DNA of 64,000 nucleotides from an uncultured Phocaeicola sp. (GTDB taxonomy: Bacteria > Bacteroidota > Bacteroidia > Bacteroidales > Bacteroidaceae), in contig CARCZS010000001.1 in assembly GCA_948956705.1 (NCBI GenBank), forward strand, positions 62,001 to 126,000, in the 5' to 3' direction. Below the pieces are notes generated by a model. The model ran no database searches and had not been told where the DNA came from. It saw nothing but the letters and a program-made list of their open reading frames with translations. The position numbers were made by a program, and so were the translations under genes. Below, piece after piece: positions 1 to 7,922 of the stretch (position 1 is its first letter; the number at the start of each line of letters is the position of its first letter).

Positions 1-1851
1 ACGGGTGATGGAGAGGATGAAATCGGCCAGATTCGCCCAATTGGCACTGCCGGATATGGTGTACATGTTGATGTCCTCCATTGCGTTCTTTCCGTCTATT
101 TTCTTCAGGCTGCGCGGATGAGCCACGATGATTACCCAGATATGGTTCTCGCGCCCCCACGACTGGAAACGGGTCAGCATCGACTTGATGCTTTGGGTTT
201 CGGTCTCGCCTTTTCCGCTTTGCGCCTCTACAAAAAGATAAGGGTCTATCACCAGATATTTCAACGGCTGCCTGCGGCGTACCAGATCGGCCCGGTGCAG
301 AATGTTTCCGGGAGTGGGCGGCACTTCGTGCATATCCAGATGAATCATGTGAGTGTTCAGAAAATCAATATAGGGTGTCAGCTGCTCGTCGGTATAGGCG
401 GTGGTGTTGGCTTTGCCCAGCAGCAGGTGTATCAGGTGTGCTATATGCTTGTCCTTGTCCGGAACTTCGAAAGAGAGGTAGCATACAAAGCGTTCCGTGT
501 CGCGCATGATGCGGCTGGTCAGGTCGTTCAGAAAATCCGTTTTTCCGCTGTTGGGCATACCGGTCATGATGATCAGGCCGCCTGTGTCGGTGGGATGGAA
601 AACGCGGTCGGTCAAGGGGCCGTAGCCCACGCTGTAGCCGTGGTCGTATTTGCCGTGCAGCACATTCATCACCTCTTCCCTGCGTTGTTCTACAGTGATG
701 ATATCGGTGGTGTGGCAGGCACAGGCATCTTCTATGACGCTTTGCACCACTTCGGTGCCGTAAAGATTCATCACATCGCCTATGTCTTTGCATCCTCCGG
801 GCAGGGTGGTGAAAAGGCAGCGTGCTCCGAAGTAGTCGGACAGATGTTTCACCAGTGTGCGTCCGGGCAGGTCGGTGTCACCGCAGAGCACGATATCCTG
901 CACCTGGTCCAGCCAGGAAGTGAATGCCTCGAAGCTTTTCGCCAGGTCGCTTGCCGCTCCCGAGGGCACGCTGATGACGTGGCGGTATCCTGCTTCCATC
1001 AGTACCAACACATCTTTTTCGCCTTCTACGATAATGAGTCGGGGAATGGTCTCTTCCTCCACCAACAGCGGATTGATGCAGTCTATGTTGTAGGGAGCGC
1101 ATGGTTTGGTGGGCGAATCCTGACTCCAGAATTTGCTGTAGGTTACGGGAGATTCTTCCGTTTTTCCGTCCGGAATTTCTATCTCTCCGGATACTGCGGA
1201 GGCGTTGGCAGCGGTAACGGTCTTTGCGGATGGCGAGGGGCTGCATGAGCGGTACTTGGCATTAACGGGACGTCCGTCCACGTAGTTCACGTAGGCGATG
1301 CAGGGAAAGACGGAGGAAGCCTGTTCGCGTTTGTCCTCACTGTTCTTGGTGATGCAGTAATGACGCAGGCAGCCGATATGCGTTGCGATGGCTGTGGCGA
1401 GAGAGATGCCCTGATCGGCCAGATAACGGCGTGCTGCCAGTTGGTCAGGATCCGTACACTCGGGCGATTCGTCCAGCGGCTTGATTTTTTGCAACACGGC
1501 GGGGGATAGGATTTTGTAGTCGCCCGGCAGCATGGGGACTTCGTTCACGCTGTTTTCTGTCGCATTTCGATATTCCGGCAGGTTGCCTGTGAGGTGGCGC
1601 GTTCCGGGGGGTGGACATGTTCCGGTTCGATCGGACGACTTTTCTTTGGGGTAAGAGAATATGGAACGCTTGTCCTTGCAATAATCAGTCAGGATGCCAT
1701 TGAATTCGCATCCGGCGTAGAAGCAATGATACAGCCCTTTGGCTTTTGAGATATACAGATGCATGGTACCGCATTTGGGACACCGGGCAATGAAATTTTT
1801 TCCCGCATTCTTACGGTCGGGAAAGTCGGAGAGAGAATAATAAGGTTTCAT
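1..1851 (-). CDS. TOPRIM primase / DnaB-like helicase (twinkle-type), 3' end outside window
   Basis: The frame is open from an ATG at 1849-1851 down to base 1, so 617 codons are visible and the C-terminus is missing. Residues C24-x2-C27 and C43-x4-C48 form a CHC2-like zinc-binding primase finger. A TOPRIM segment begins near residue 273 with VEGEKD and continues to a DTD motif at 325-327. A Walker A motif GMPNSGKT lies at 431-438, followed by segments typical of replicative helicases of the DnaB/twinkle class. The protein should prime and unwind DNA for a mobile or phage-like replicon. The next gene on the same strand (stop 85 bp upstream of this start) probably belongs to the same unit. Several long frames on the opposite strand here are shadows. 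The assignment rests on motifs only; which element it serves is inference. Confidence 0.85.
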   Translation of the reverse strand, partial: MKPYYSLSDFPDRKNAGKNFIARCPKCGTMHLYISKAKGLYHCFYAGCEFNGILTDYCKDKRSIFSYPKEKSSDRTGTCPPPGTRHLTGNLPEYRNATENSVNEVPMLPGDYKILSPAVLQKIKPLDESPECTDPDQLAARRYLADQGISLATAIATHIGCLRHYCITKNSEDKREQASSVFPCIAYVNYVDGRPVNAKYRSCSPSPSAKTVTAANASAVSGEIEIPDGKTEESPVTYSKFWSQDSPTKPCAPYNIDCINPLLVEEETIPRLIIVEGEKDVLVLMEAGYRHVISVPSGAASDLAKSFEAFTSWLDQVQDIVLCGDTDLPGRTLVKHLSDYFGARCLFTTLPGGCKDIGDVMNLYGTEVVQSVIEDACACHTTDIITVEQRREEVMNVLHGKYDHGYSVGYGPLTDRVFHPTDTGGLIIMTGMPNSGKTDFLNDLTSRIMRDTERFVCYLSFEVPDKDKHIAHLIHLLLGKANTTAYTDEQLTPYIDFLNTHMIHLDMHEVPPTPGNILHRADLVRRRQPLKYLVIDPYLFVEAQSGKGETETQSIKSMLTRFQSWGRENHIWVIIVAHPRSLKKIDGKNAMEDINMYTISGSANWANLADFILSITR

Positions 1852-1935
1852 TTGAATTAAAAATTGAGAATTAAAAATTAAAAAATAAATGCCGGGCAGC
1901 CAATGCGCAGCCCACTAATCATAAACCACTAACCA

Positions 1936-3003
1936 CTAATCCCCCGTGTCTATCCATTCTTTGGACAGCACGTTCCAGATGGCGGTTTCGACAGGTCGTG
2001 GCGGCGCATTCTCCGGTATTTCCACTTTTCCGTCTATGGGGTCGTCGTAATAACGGATATCCGTGCCGGCGTCCTTCCACTCGAAGGGTGAGACGGGGCG
2101 GAATTCACGGAGTTTCCTACGTTTCTCCTCCAGGCCTTTGCTCAGCTCGCTGCTCAGCCGGGCGACGGCTTGTTCCATCAACGACTGTCCGTGGCGCGTC
2201 TTCATGAGGTTTTGCAGCCAGATGATTCTTCCTGCGTGCGAGTTCCGTGAGAAGCGGGGATCGGCATTGAAGTGGGGAATGAGAAATTGGTTCACCAGAA
2301 TTACCAGTGTTTGCAATGCCCTTGGGCGGGTGTAGTTGTGACTGGTAGCTATGCGGTTGATGAGCGGTATCAGCACCCGCTGCTTGTCTTCGGGGGTGGT
2401 GTTGAGCTGGTGGAAGAAGTCGGTGGCAGGAGATAAAGTCTGAGAAGTTTTCTCGCCGTCAGGCGTTTCCGAAGGAGTCTTTCCGGCATCCGCTTCCATT
2501 TTCTTCGCTTTCCGCGCTCCGTTTCCGGCGGGATCTCCCTTACGAGAATCCTCCGGAGGAATTATATTATTAATATTATATAATACACTATTATTCGTAG
2601 TTGCTTGATTTGCAGCTGTAGTTGCCGGACTGGCAACAGGAACTGTAAGTTCGGCAACAGAACCGGCTGCTTGTGCGGGGGTATTTTTCAGTCCGTCGCA
2701 CCATAGGGGGGAGTAGAATCCCAGCAGGTGGGTACGGTTTTCGTTCCAGATGAGGCCGAATGAGCAGCACTTCCTGATGTTTTCCAGCAAGGTGGTGGTA
2801 TGCGTGGTTTTCATGGACTGGCAGATTTGGTAGAGGTTGCGCATGGGATATATTCCTTCGGCAGTCATGTAGGGTGTCAGTCCCAGATAGAGATCCAGCA
2901 GTTTCAGTGTGGCGGAATCAGTGATTCCTTTCGCTTTCCACTGGTGGATCATTTTCTGCGTCTCGCTGATGGAAACGCTTTGTTTCAATGCTTTTATAGC
3001 CAT
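1936..3003 (-). CDS. Hypothetical replication-module protein (355 aa)
   Basis: The frame can be opened further upstream (to 3228), but the ATG at 3001-3003 is the sensible start. The extra N-terminus would cross the intergenic palindrome and reads as non-coding hydrophobic sequence. The N-terminal ~110 residues look helical and could be a winged-helix DNA-binding region (pattern KQSVSISETQKMIHQWK). The middle, about 130-215, is low-complexity (Ala/Thr/Asn, then charged Lys/Glu). The C-terminal ~120 residues are charged and end in a Pro-rich tail. I do not recognise the family. Its position beside a primase-helicase suggests an initiator or helicase-loader role, similar to phage O/DnaD-type proteins, but that is inference from context. 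Confidence 0.75.
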   Translation of the reverse strand: MAIKALKQSVSISETQKMIHQWKAKGITDSATLKLLDLYLGLTPYMTAEGIYPMRNLYQICQSMKTTHTTTLLENIRKCCSFGLIWNENRTHLLGFYSPLWCDGLKNTPAQAAGSVAELTVPVASPATTAANQATTNNSVLYNINNIIPPEDSRKGDPAGNGARKAKKMEADAGKTPSETPDGEKTSQTLSPATDFFHQLNTTPEDKQRVLIPLINRIATSHNYTRPRALQTLVILVNQFLIPHFNADPRFSRNSHAGRIIWLQNLMKTRHGQSLMEQAVARLSSELSKGLEEKRRKLREFRPVSPFEWKDAGTDIRYYDDPIDGKVEIPENAPPRPVETAIWNVLSKEWIDTGD

Positions 3004-3038
3004 GTATGCTTGTTTTAGTAATAATGGCGGTGAAGTTA

Positions 3039-3046
3039 CAAAGGAA
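3039..3046 (-). promoter_or_regulatory. Candidate -7 element for the minus-strand replication module
   Basis: On the minus strand this reads TTCCTTTG, one base from the Bacteroides TAnnTTTG -7 consensus, and would start transcription about 30 bp before the 3003 start. The -33 region would fall inside the palindrome at 3058-3078. Motif-based only. Confidence 0.35.
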
Positions 3047-3057
3047 AAAATAGACGC

Positions 3058-3078
3058 GTCTGTCCACAGTGGACAGAC
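3058..3078. promoter_or_regulatory. Perfect 21-bp palindrome, candidate operator
   Basis: The arms GTCTGTCCAC and GTGGACAGAC are exact reverse complements separated by a single A. A second small palindrome, GACGCGTC (3053-3060), abuts it. It lies between the divergent 3003 (-) and 3107 (+) genes and would cover the -33 region of the minus-strand promoter. The odd-length, 10+1+10 symmetry is typical of a homodimeric HTH repressor site. The adjacent HTH protein is the obvious candidate binder (inference). Confidence 0.6.
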
Positions 3079-3106
3079 AATTATGAGACAGATGGTATTA
3101 TTAACA

Positions 3107-3277
3107 ATGTTTAAACTGAAAAAAATGAAAGACAGAGAGTTTTCTACAAAGAAGTTGGCCGAGAGCATCAAGGTTCTTAGAAAAGCCAGTGGCGTAAATG
3201 TAAAAGAATTTTGTAAATCTATCCACATGACGGAACGTAGCTATTACAGTGCTCTTAAAAGTAAACTGACAATCTGA
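3107..3277 (+). CDS. Small HTH DNA-binding protein (56 aa)
   Basis: The product is 56 residues, nearly all of it one Xre-like helix-turn-helix: KLAESIKVLRKASGV, then a recognition-helix segment around MTERSYYSALKSK. In-frame alternative starts are ATG 3083 (just 4 bp after the palindrome) and ATG 3125. None has a convincing ribosome-binding site. It is transcribed divergently from the replication-type gene at 1936-3003. A single small HTH protein next to a perfect palindrome suggests an autoregulated repressor that also controls the divergent replication genes. It is short, but its sequence is plainly HTH-like; family and partner are inferred. Confidence 0.6.
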   Translation: MFKLKKMKDREFSTKKLAESIKVLRKASGVNVKEFCKSIHMTERSYYSALKSKLTI

Positions 3278-3294
3278 ATTTTTATGCTACTATC

Positions 3295-3429
3295 ATGCAT
3301 TCTTTGGTGGAAAATTATGGCGATTGCGGAATGGACGAGGAGATAGAGGCGGTGAAACGCGAGTGGTGGAATGTGGTGACGGAGAACTCGTGGGAGTATT
3401 TGGCGGGGGAGAAGAAAGAGGAGTTGTGA
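3295..3429 (+). CDS. Small acidic Trp-rich ORF (44 aa), unknown
   Basis: ATG 3295 to TGA 3429 encodes 44 residues with an amphipathic, acidic, Trp-rich C-terminus (EWWNVVTENSWEYLAGEK). It follows the HTH gene by 17 bp on the same strand. Base composition is like the neighbouring replication module (G-rich) and unlike the AT-rich polysaccharide genes that begin 155 bp later. I do not recognise a family. It may be a real microprotein or a gene remnant at the island boundary. Confidence 0.35.
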   Translation: MHSLVENYGDCGMDEEIEAVKREWWNVVTENSWEYLAGEKKEEL

Positions 3430-3583
3430 GGAGTATGCAAATAGGACACAGTTTTAATAATATTAGATGTTTGAGAAAGTGTCTATATAGATGGGAATAT
3501 TCCTTTTTGAATGTTGATAAAAGACGGATTTTTTGCGATGTATCAAATTGGGTTACTTAAAATATTTAAACGGATAGATTCTT
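3430..3583. other. AT-rich leader of the polysaccharide locus
   Basis: This 154-bp gap marks the switch from G-rich flanking DNA to the AT-rich polysaccharide genes. I see no UpxY/UpxZ-type regulator gene and no inverted repeats that would bracket an invertible promoter. No promoter matching both the -33 and -7 consensus was found. Confidence 0.4.
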
Positions 3584-4708
3584 ATGAAAATTGGAATACT
3601 TACATTACGGTTGTTTAAAAACTATGGAGGCATATTGCAAAATTATGCATTGAGTCGCTTCCTTCAGAAAAACGGTTATGATGTAGAAACTATTAATATA
3701 GTTTGGTCATATCAATTGAATGGGGTAAAAAAATATTTTGTTTGGCTTAAAAGATTGGTTAGGAATATGCTTATAGGAAAATGGTATTCACTTGATGAAG
3801 AAAAAATCCTGCGGAATAATGAATTAGTGGCGGCCCAACGTGTTAATGCTTTTAAAGAAAAGAATATTCCTTTGTCTCAAAAGGTGTATTCTTTACCTGG
3901 AGCGGACTTTAGTGATATTTCAAATAAATATGATACAATAATTGTTGGCTCTGATCAAGTTTGGAGGCCTAAATACACTGGTGGAATAGAAAAATATTTT
4001 TTAAGTTTTGCAGACAACAGAATAAAAAAAATAGCATATTCGGCTTCATTTGGTACAGATAAGAATGAATATTCTTTTTATGAAAAGTGGGTTTGTGGTA
4101 AATTGATAAAACGGTTTGATGCTATATCCGTAAGAGAAGAGTCTGCTATTTCGTTAATACGAGAGCAACTTCATTGGGATGTAGATGTGATTCAAACACT
4201 TGACCCGACAATGTTATTGGATATTACGGATTATAAATCACTGGTAGGTCAAGTGGTTAACAATAATAAAATTTTTGTTTACATTTTAGACAGTAGCGTG
4301 CAAAAAATATCTTTTGTTGAGAAATTGGAAAAGGTATTATGTATGCCGGGATTTACTATCACACCAAAGGGAATGGACAACAAAAGCGCATACGTAATGC
4401 CTCCTGTTGAAACATGGTTGAGAGCCTTGTTGGAATCTGAATTTGTATTTACAGATTCTTTTCATGGGTGTGTGTTTAGTATTTTGTTTAACAAACCTTT
4501 TTATGTTTATGGAAATAAATCTAGAGGAAAATCTCGTTTTGATAATCTTTTAAAGATATTCAATCTTCAGGAAAGATATATAGATGAACATACGCCACTT
4601 GAGAATTTTGAAGTTAACGCTGATATTGATTGGAACAGCGTCAATGCACTGTTACAGAAACATAAAAAGAAATCAAAACAGTTTCTTTTAAACGTTTTGG
4701 AAAAATAA
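3584..4708 (+). CDS. Polysaccharide pyruvyl transferase family protein
   Basis: The 374-residue product starts MKIGILTLRLFKNYGGILQNYAL, the typical N-terminus of the PF04230 pyruvyl transferase family. It also carries IIVGSDQVWRP (about residue 125) and the C-terminal TDSFHGCVFSILFNKPF block (about 290). Family members add pyruvate ketals to sugars of exopolysaccharides and capsules, using phosphoenolpyruvate, in the cytoplasm. It opens the AT-rich polysaccharide cluster and lies 8 bp before the next gene, so the two are probably co-transcribed. The sugar substrate cannot be read from the sequence. Confidence 0.88.
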   Translation: MKIGILTLRLFKNYGGILQNYALSRFLQKNGYDVETINIVWSYQLNGVKKYFVWLKRLVRNMLIGKWYSLDEEKILRNNELVAAQRVNAFKEKNIPLSQKVYSLPGADFSDISNKYDTIIVGSDQVWRPKYTGGIEKYFLSFADNRIKKIAYSASFGTDKNEYSFYEKWVCGKLIKRFDAISVREESAISLIREQLHWDVDVIQTLDPTMLLDITDYKSLVGQVVNNNKIFVYILDSSVQKISFVEKLEKVLCMPGFTITPKGMDNKSAYVMPPVETWLRALLESEFVFTDSFHGCVFSILFNKPFYVYGNKSRGKSRFDNLLKIFNLQERYIDEHTPLENFEVNADIDWNSVNALLQKHKKKSKQFLLNVLEK

Positions 4709-4716
4709 ATAGTAAT

Positions 4717-6648
4717 ATGGAGTTGTTGAAATTTATTATTTATAGTATAAGTTTTGTTATAGGTGTTCAAATTTCTAAGGGAGATCTGAAATTATTAAAA
4801 GGTAAAATTGAATATAAGCTACGGTTGTCTAATTATGTAGCCTATCTTTGTGCGTTATTAGGTTTTGTATTAATAGGGGTTGATATATATACCAATGGAA
4901 TGTTACTGTATATTGGTGCAGTTATGCTTTCATTTGGAGCTGCTATAGTGGGAACATGGATAATATCGAATATAAATAGTAAAAGTTTCTTGTTGACTTT
5001 GACTGAACTTGCAGCAGGTTTTTTCCTTTTCTTTCTCGTGTTGGACCTTTTCTTATTAGAGAAGATGAGTATTCCTTTTATTATGGGACTTTATTGGAGA
5101 AATAATCCTTTGGGTGCTCCATTCATAAAAAAATTCTTATTGTTGCAGAATTATGAAAAACCTCAATGTGTCAAAATCAGAAGTGATGAATATACAATAG
5201 GAGCTATCGATTATAATTATGCAGGACAGAAAAAGAGTTTTGAGAGATTAAGACTTTATAATGTGATGGATTTTGGTATAAATCCCGATGTTGATGAAGA
5301 TGCTTTGCCTAAGGTTCAAAAAATGATAGATGCTATTGGAAAAACTGGAGGAATAGTGTATTTTCCTAAAGGACGATATTATTTTAACAGGAATCGTGCG
5401 AATAGGAATTTTCTTCGCATAAATACTTCCCATATTCATATTCAAGGAGAAGTTGACGAACAGGGAACTCCTGTTTCTGTATTGGTGAATTGTAATTCAA
5501 CATTATATGGAAAAAAGAATCCTTGGTTGTCGCCTTTCTTTATTACTACTGGTGAAAATATTCAGGCTAGTAATATTTTTTGGGGATTGCAATTTTTAAA
5601 AAAGAAAAATATTGTAACCAAAAGCTTGTCAATGTCTGATCCTGGCAGTGATGGCACTATTTTAACTCCGGAGTATTGTACGGATATCATACAAGAAAGT
5701 AAAATAGGGGATGATATATTGACTGTTGAAAATACAGATTGCTTGATAGGGTGTAGCCATATTATGGTGGGTATGTACAATACGACGGAAGATGGTAATT
5801 TGATTAAAGATATATTAGGCGTAACAGAACTGCGTCCTGAATGGAAGACGGCATGCAGAGCTGGTGAAGAACAAGCTCCTTCTTATCAATGGCTGGTGGA
5901 GATTGATCATATTATAGATGAGCATAAAGTGAAACTGACACGTCCGTTTTTGCGTGATTGCCCTATGAAATATACACCGAAAATTTTTAGGGTTGAAATG
6001 TTGGAAGATATAGTCATTCAGGATATTAGAATTGAAAGTAAGTGGAATGGATTATTCCGTCATCATGGTTATCCACTGTATTATTCTGTTGGTCAGGCAC
6101 AGGAAATGGATTACGGTTGGAATGCTATAAATATGAAACGCGTGGCGCATGGTGCAATCAGTAATGTTATTATTCAGAATTATACGAATCCGTTGTATAT
6201 TATGGATAGCCGTAATATTACTGTCGAAAAGATAATAATACGTGGATCGGATGGGCATCAGGGAATTAAGCTTTACGAACATGCTTGCGATAACTTGGTA
6301 AAGGATGTCGTTTTTTATAACCATTATGCAGATATGATGGGTGGTGAGGGGAATGCTTATGGGAATGTCTTTGATAATGTAGCTTATTGCAATCCCTACT
6401 TCAGACCTGTGGATTTTGATTTCCACGGTTTCTCGGAAGGCCCGATGAGTCCTCCCTCTCATAATCTATTTATCAATTGCTACGGTTTTAGGGGTATTAA
6501 AGGCGCAGGGGCTTCTTACAATTTACCTGCGTGTGGTAAATCTAATGTATGGATTAACATTAATTGGCAAGGGAGAACTGTTAAGTCATCTTTTTTTGTT
6601 GGTGATGCTATTCCTAGTTCGCTACAGAAAGAACAAATAATTAAGTAA
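4717..6648 (+). CDS. Membrane-anchored right-handed beta-helix protein (pectate-lyase-like)
   Basis: The 643-residue protein has two parts. The first ~115 residues hold about four hydrophobic segments (near 3-19, 38-56, 61-82 and 89-112) and look like a membrane domain. From about residue 185 it becomes a pectate-lyase/glycosyl-hydrolase-28-like beta-helix: it begins DFGINPDVDEDALPKVQKM, with GGIVYFPKGRYY shortly after. Such folds occur in polysaccharide lyases, C5-epimerases and depolymerases. Sitting inside a capsule-type locus, it could modify or cut the nascent polymer at the membrane. Membrane-domain fusion is unusual for this fold. Catalytic residues could not be assigned, so the reaction is unknown. 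Confidence 0.8.
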   Translation: MELLKFIIYSISFVIGVQISKGDLKLLKGKIEYKLRLSNYVAYLCALLGFVLIGVDIYTNGMLLYIGAVMLSFGAAIVGTWIISNINSKSFLLTLTELAAGFFLFFLVLDLFLLEKMSIPFIMGLYWRNNPLGAPFIKKFLLLQNYEKPQCVKIRSDEYTIGAIDYNYAGQKKSFERLRLYNVMDFGINPDVDEDALPKVQKMIDAIGKTGGIVYFPKGRYYFNRNRANRNFLRINTSHIHIQGEVDEQGTPVSVLVNCNSTLYGKKNPWLSPFFITTGENIQASNIFWGLQFLKKKNIVTKSLSMSDPGSDGTILTPEYCTDIIQESKIGDDILTVENTDCLIGCSHIMVGMYNTTEDGNLIKDILGVTELRPEWKTACRAGEEQAPSYQWLVEIDHIIDEHKVKLTRPFLRDCPMKYTPKIFRVEMLEDIVIQDIRIESKWNGLFRHHGYPLYYSVGQAQEMDYGWNAINMKRVAHGAISNVIIQNYTNPLYIMDSRNITVEKIIIRGSDGHQGIKLYEHACDNLVKDVVFYNHYADMMGGEGNAYGNVFDNVAYCNPYFRPVDFDFHGFSEGPMSPPSHNLFINCYGFRGIKGAGASYNLPACGKSNVWININWQGRTVKSSFFVGDAIPSSLQKEQIIK

Positions 6649-6665
6649 TAGATACTTCTTTGTAA

Positions 6666-7718
6666 ATGAAAGTTTTATTTGTATCGGATAATGCTAAATT
6701 ATCCAATCCATTTGTTGAAACATTGATAGCCGGATTATATGAATTTAATTTAGATTGTACAGCTTCAATTAAGGAATGGTGGGCTAATGTGGAAGAATAT
6801 GATATAATTCATTTCCAATGGCCTGAAATCGTATTTTATTGGGAACATATCAGGACTAAGGACTTGCAGGAAATGGAGATGCAACTACAGAAGGCTAAAT
6901 CTTTGGGTATAAAAATAGTTATAACTTGCCATAATCTTAAGCCGCATCTGAAAAGGAATCAAGATATGGTAGCACTCTATCAACTTATTTATGAATATTG
7001 TGACGCTTTTGTACACATGGGGGAATATAGTTTTAAATTGTTGCAAAGTGATTATCCGCAAGCCAAACATTTTATTATTCCTCACCATTTATATGACAAT
7101 ATTTATAAATTTGATAAAGGAAGAAATGAAAGTTGTGTAAAACTAAAAATGCTTGATAACCGGATAAATATATTGTGTTTTGGGCAATTTCGGACGGACG
7201 AGGAACGAGATCTGATATTGAAGTTGAGAAAGCATAAAGATATGCAGAATGTAAACTTTATTGTTCCAGGCTTTTTTCGTCATCGTTTAATTTGCAAAAG
7301 ACCATTGGAAATGCTTTCACGAATTTGGCATTACATACGCTATCGGATGGAAGGCGTTGAATTTGTTAATCGTGTTTTGAGTACTACAGAAACAGAAACA
7401 TATTTTTGTGCTTGCGATATTGTATTTATCCAACGTTTCTCTGTTCTTAATTCTGGCAATCTTCCTATGGGATTTGGTGCGGGCTGTGTGGTTGTTGGAC
7501 CGAATGTTGGAAATGTGGGAAGTATATTGAATAAAACAGGAAATCCAATATTTAATCCTTATGATATTGATAGTATTGTGCTTGCTATTAAAAAAGCAAA
7601 GGAATTATTATCTGTAAATAAAGGGGAAGAAAATAAAATGTATGCTCAGACAAAATGGAATACGTCCGCTATATCTCGGCAGTTGGCAGAGGTTTATCGG
7701 TGTCTCAAAAATGAATAG
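6666..7718 (+). CDS. Glycosyltransferase, GT4-like
   Basis: The 350-residue product starts MKVLFVSDNAKLSNPFVETLI. It contains DIIHFQWPE (about 42) and IVITCHNLKPH (about 95), the acceptor-side Rossmann pattern of GT-B glycosyltransferases. A C-terminal donor-side region holds GNLPMGFGAGCVVVGP (about 265-280). It would transfer a nucleotide-activated sugar to the lipid-linked repeat unit at the inner face of the membrane. It follows the beta-helix gene by 17 bp. Sugar specificity is unknown. The E-x7-E signature of GT4 is not clear, so family placement is moderate. Confidence 0.75.
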   Translation: MKVLFVSDNAKLSNPFVETLIAGLYEFNLDCTASIKEWWANVEEYDIIHFQWPEIVFYWEHIRTKDLQEMEMQLQKAKSLGIKIVITCHNLKPHLKRNQDMVALYQLIYEYCDAFVHMGEYSFKLLQSDYPQAKHFIIPHHLYDNIYKFDKGRNESCVKLKMLDNRINILCFGQFRTDEERDLILKLRKHKDMQNVNFIVPGFFRHRLICKRPLEMLSRIWHYIRYRMEGVEFVNRVLSTTETETYFCACDIVFIQRFSVLNSGNLPMGFGAGCVVVGPNVGNVGSILNKTGNPIFNPYDIDSIVLAIKKAKELLSVNKGEENKMYAQTKWNTSAISRQLAEVYRCLKNE

Positions 7719-7733
7719 ACATTTCGTAAGATA

Positions 7734-7908
7734 ATGAATCCTGCTTTTCTGATAACTGTCCATAAAAATTTCAGAACAATTAAGTGAAATGGTTCGAGTA
7801 TCAGATGTTTCCGGTCATTGTAGTAAAATTGATTTCGTACTTTTTAATAAATTAAAAAATAAGATATCAGAAAGAATAGAAGAAGTGTGGAATTTTGATT
7901 CTTATTGA
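7734..7908 (+). pseudogene. Remnant of a glycosyltransferase gene (probable internal deletion)
   Basis: The 204-bp gap between two intact genes holds two gene ends. A 17-codon frame (ATG 7734 to TGA 7787) reads MNPAFLITVHKNFRTIK, like the N-terminus of core-2/I-branching beta-1,6-N-acetylglucosaminyltransferases. An overlapping frame is open from 7756 to a TGA at 7906-7908 and reads like a C-terminal tail (from M: MVRVSDVSGHCSKIDFVLFN, then a charged helix). The simplest reading is an ancestral gene whose middle was deleted. The family of the tail is not recognised, so the link between the two pieces is inference. Confidence 0.4.
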
Positions 7909-7922
7909 AATAATAAATATGC

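Noticed and set aside
118..1248. Long plus-strand reading frame (376 codons) at the left edge
   Set aside because: It is the shadow of the primase-helicase on the minus strand, whose finger, TOPRIM and Walker motifs are clear.
3430..3583. Invertible promoter for the polysaccharide locus
   Set aside because: No pair of inverted repeats bracketing a promoter could be found.
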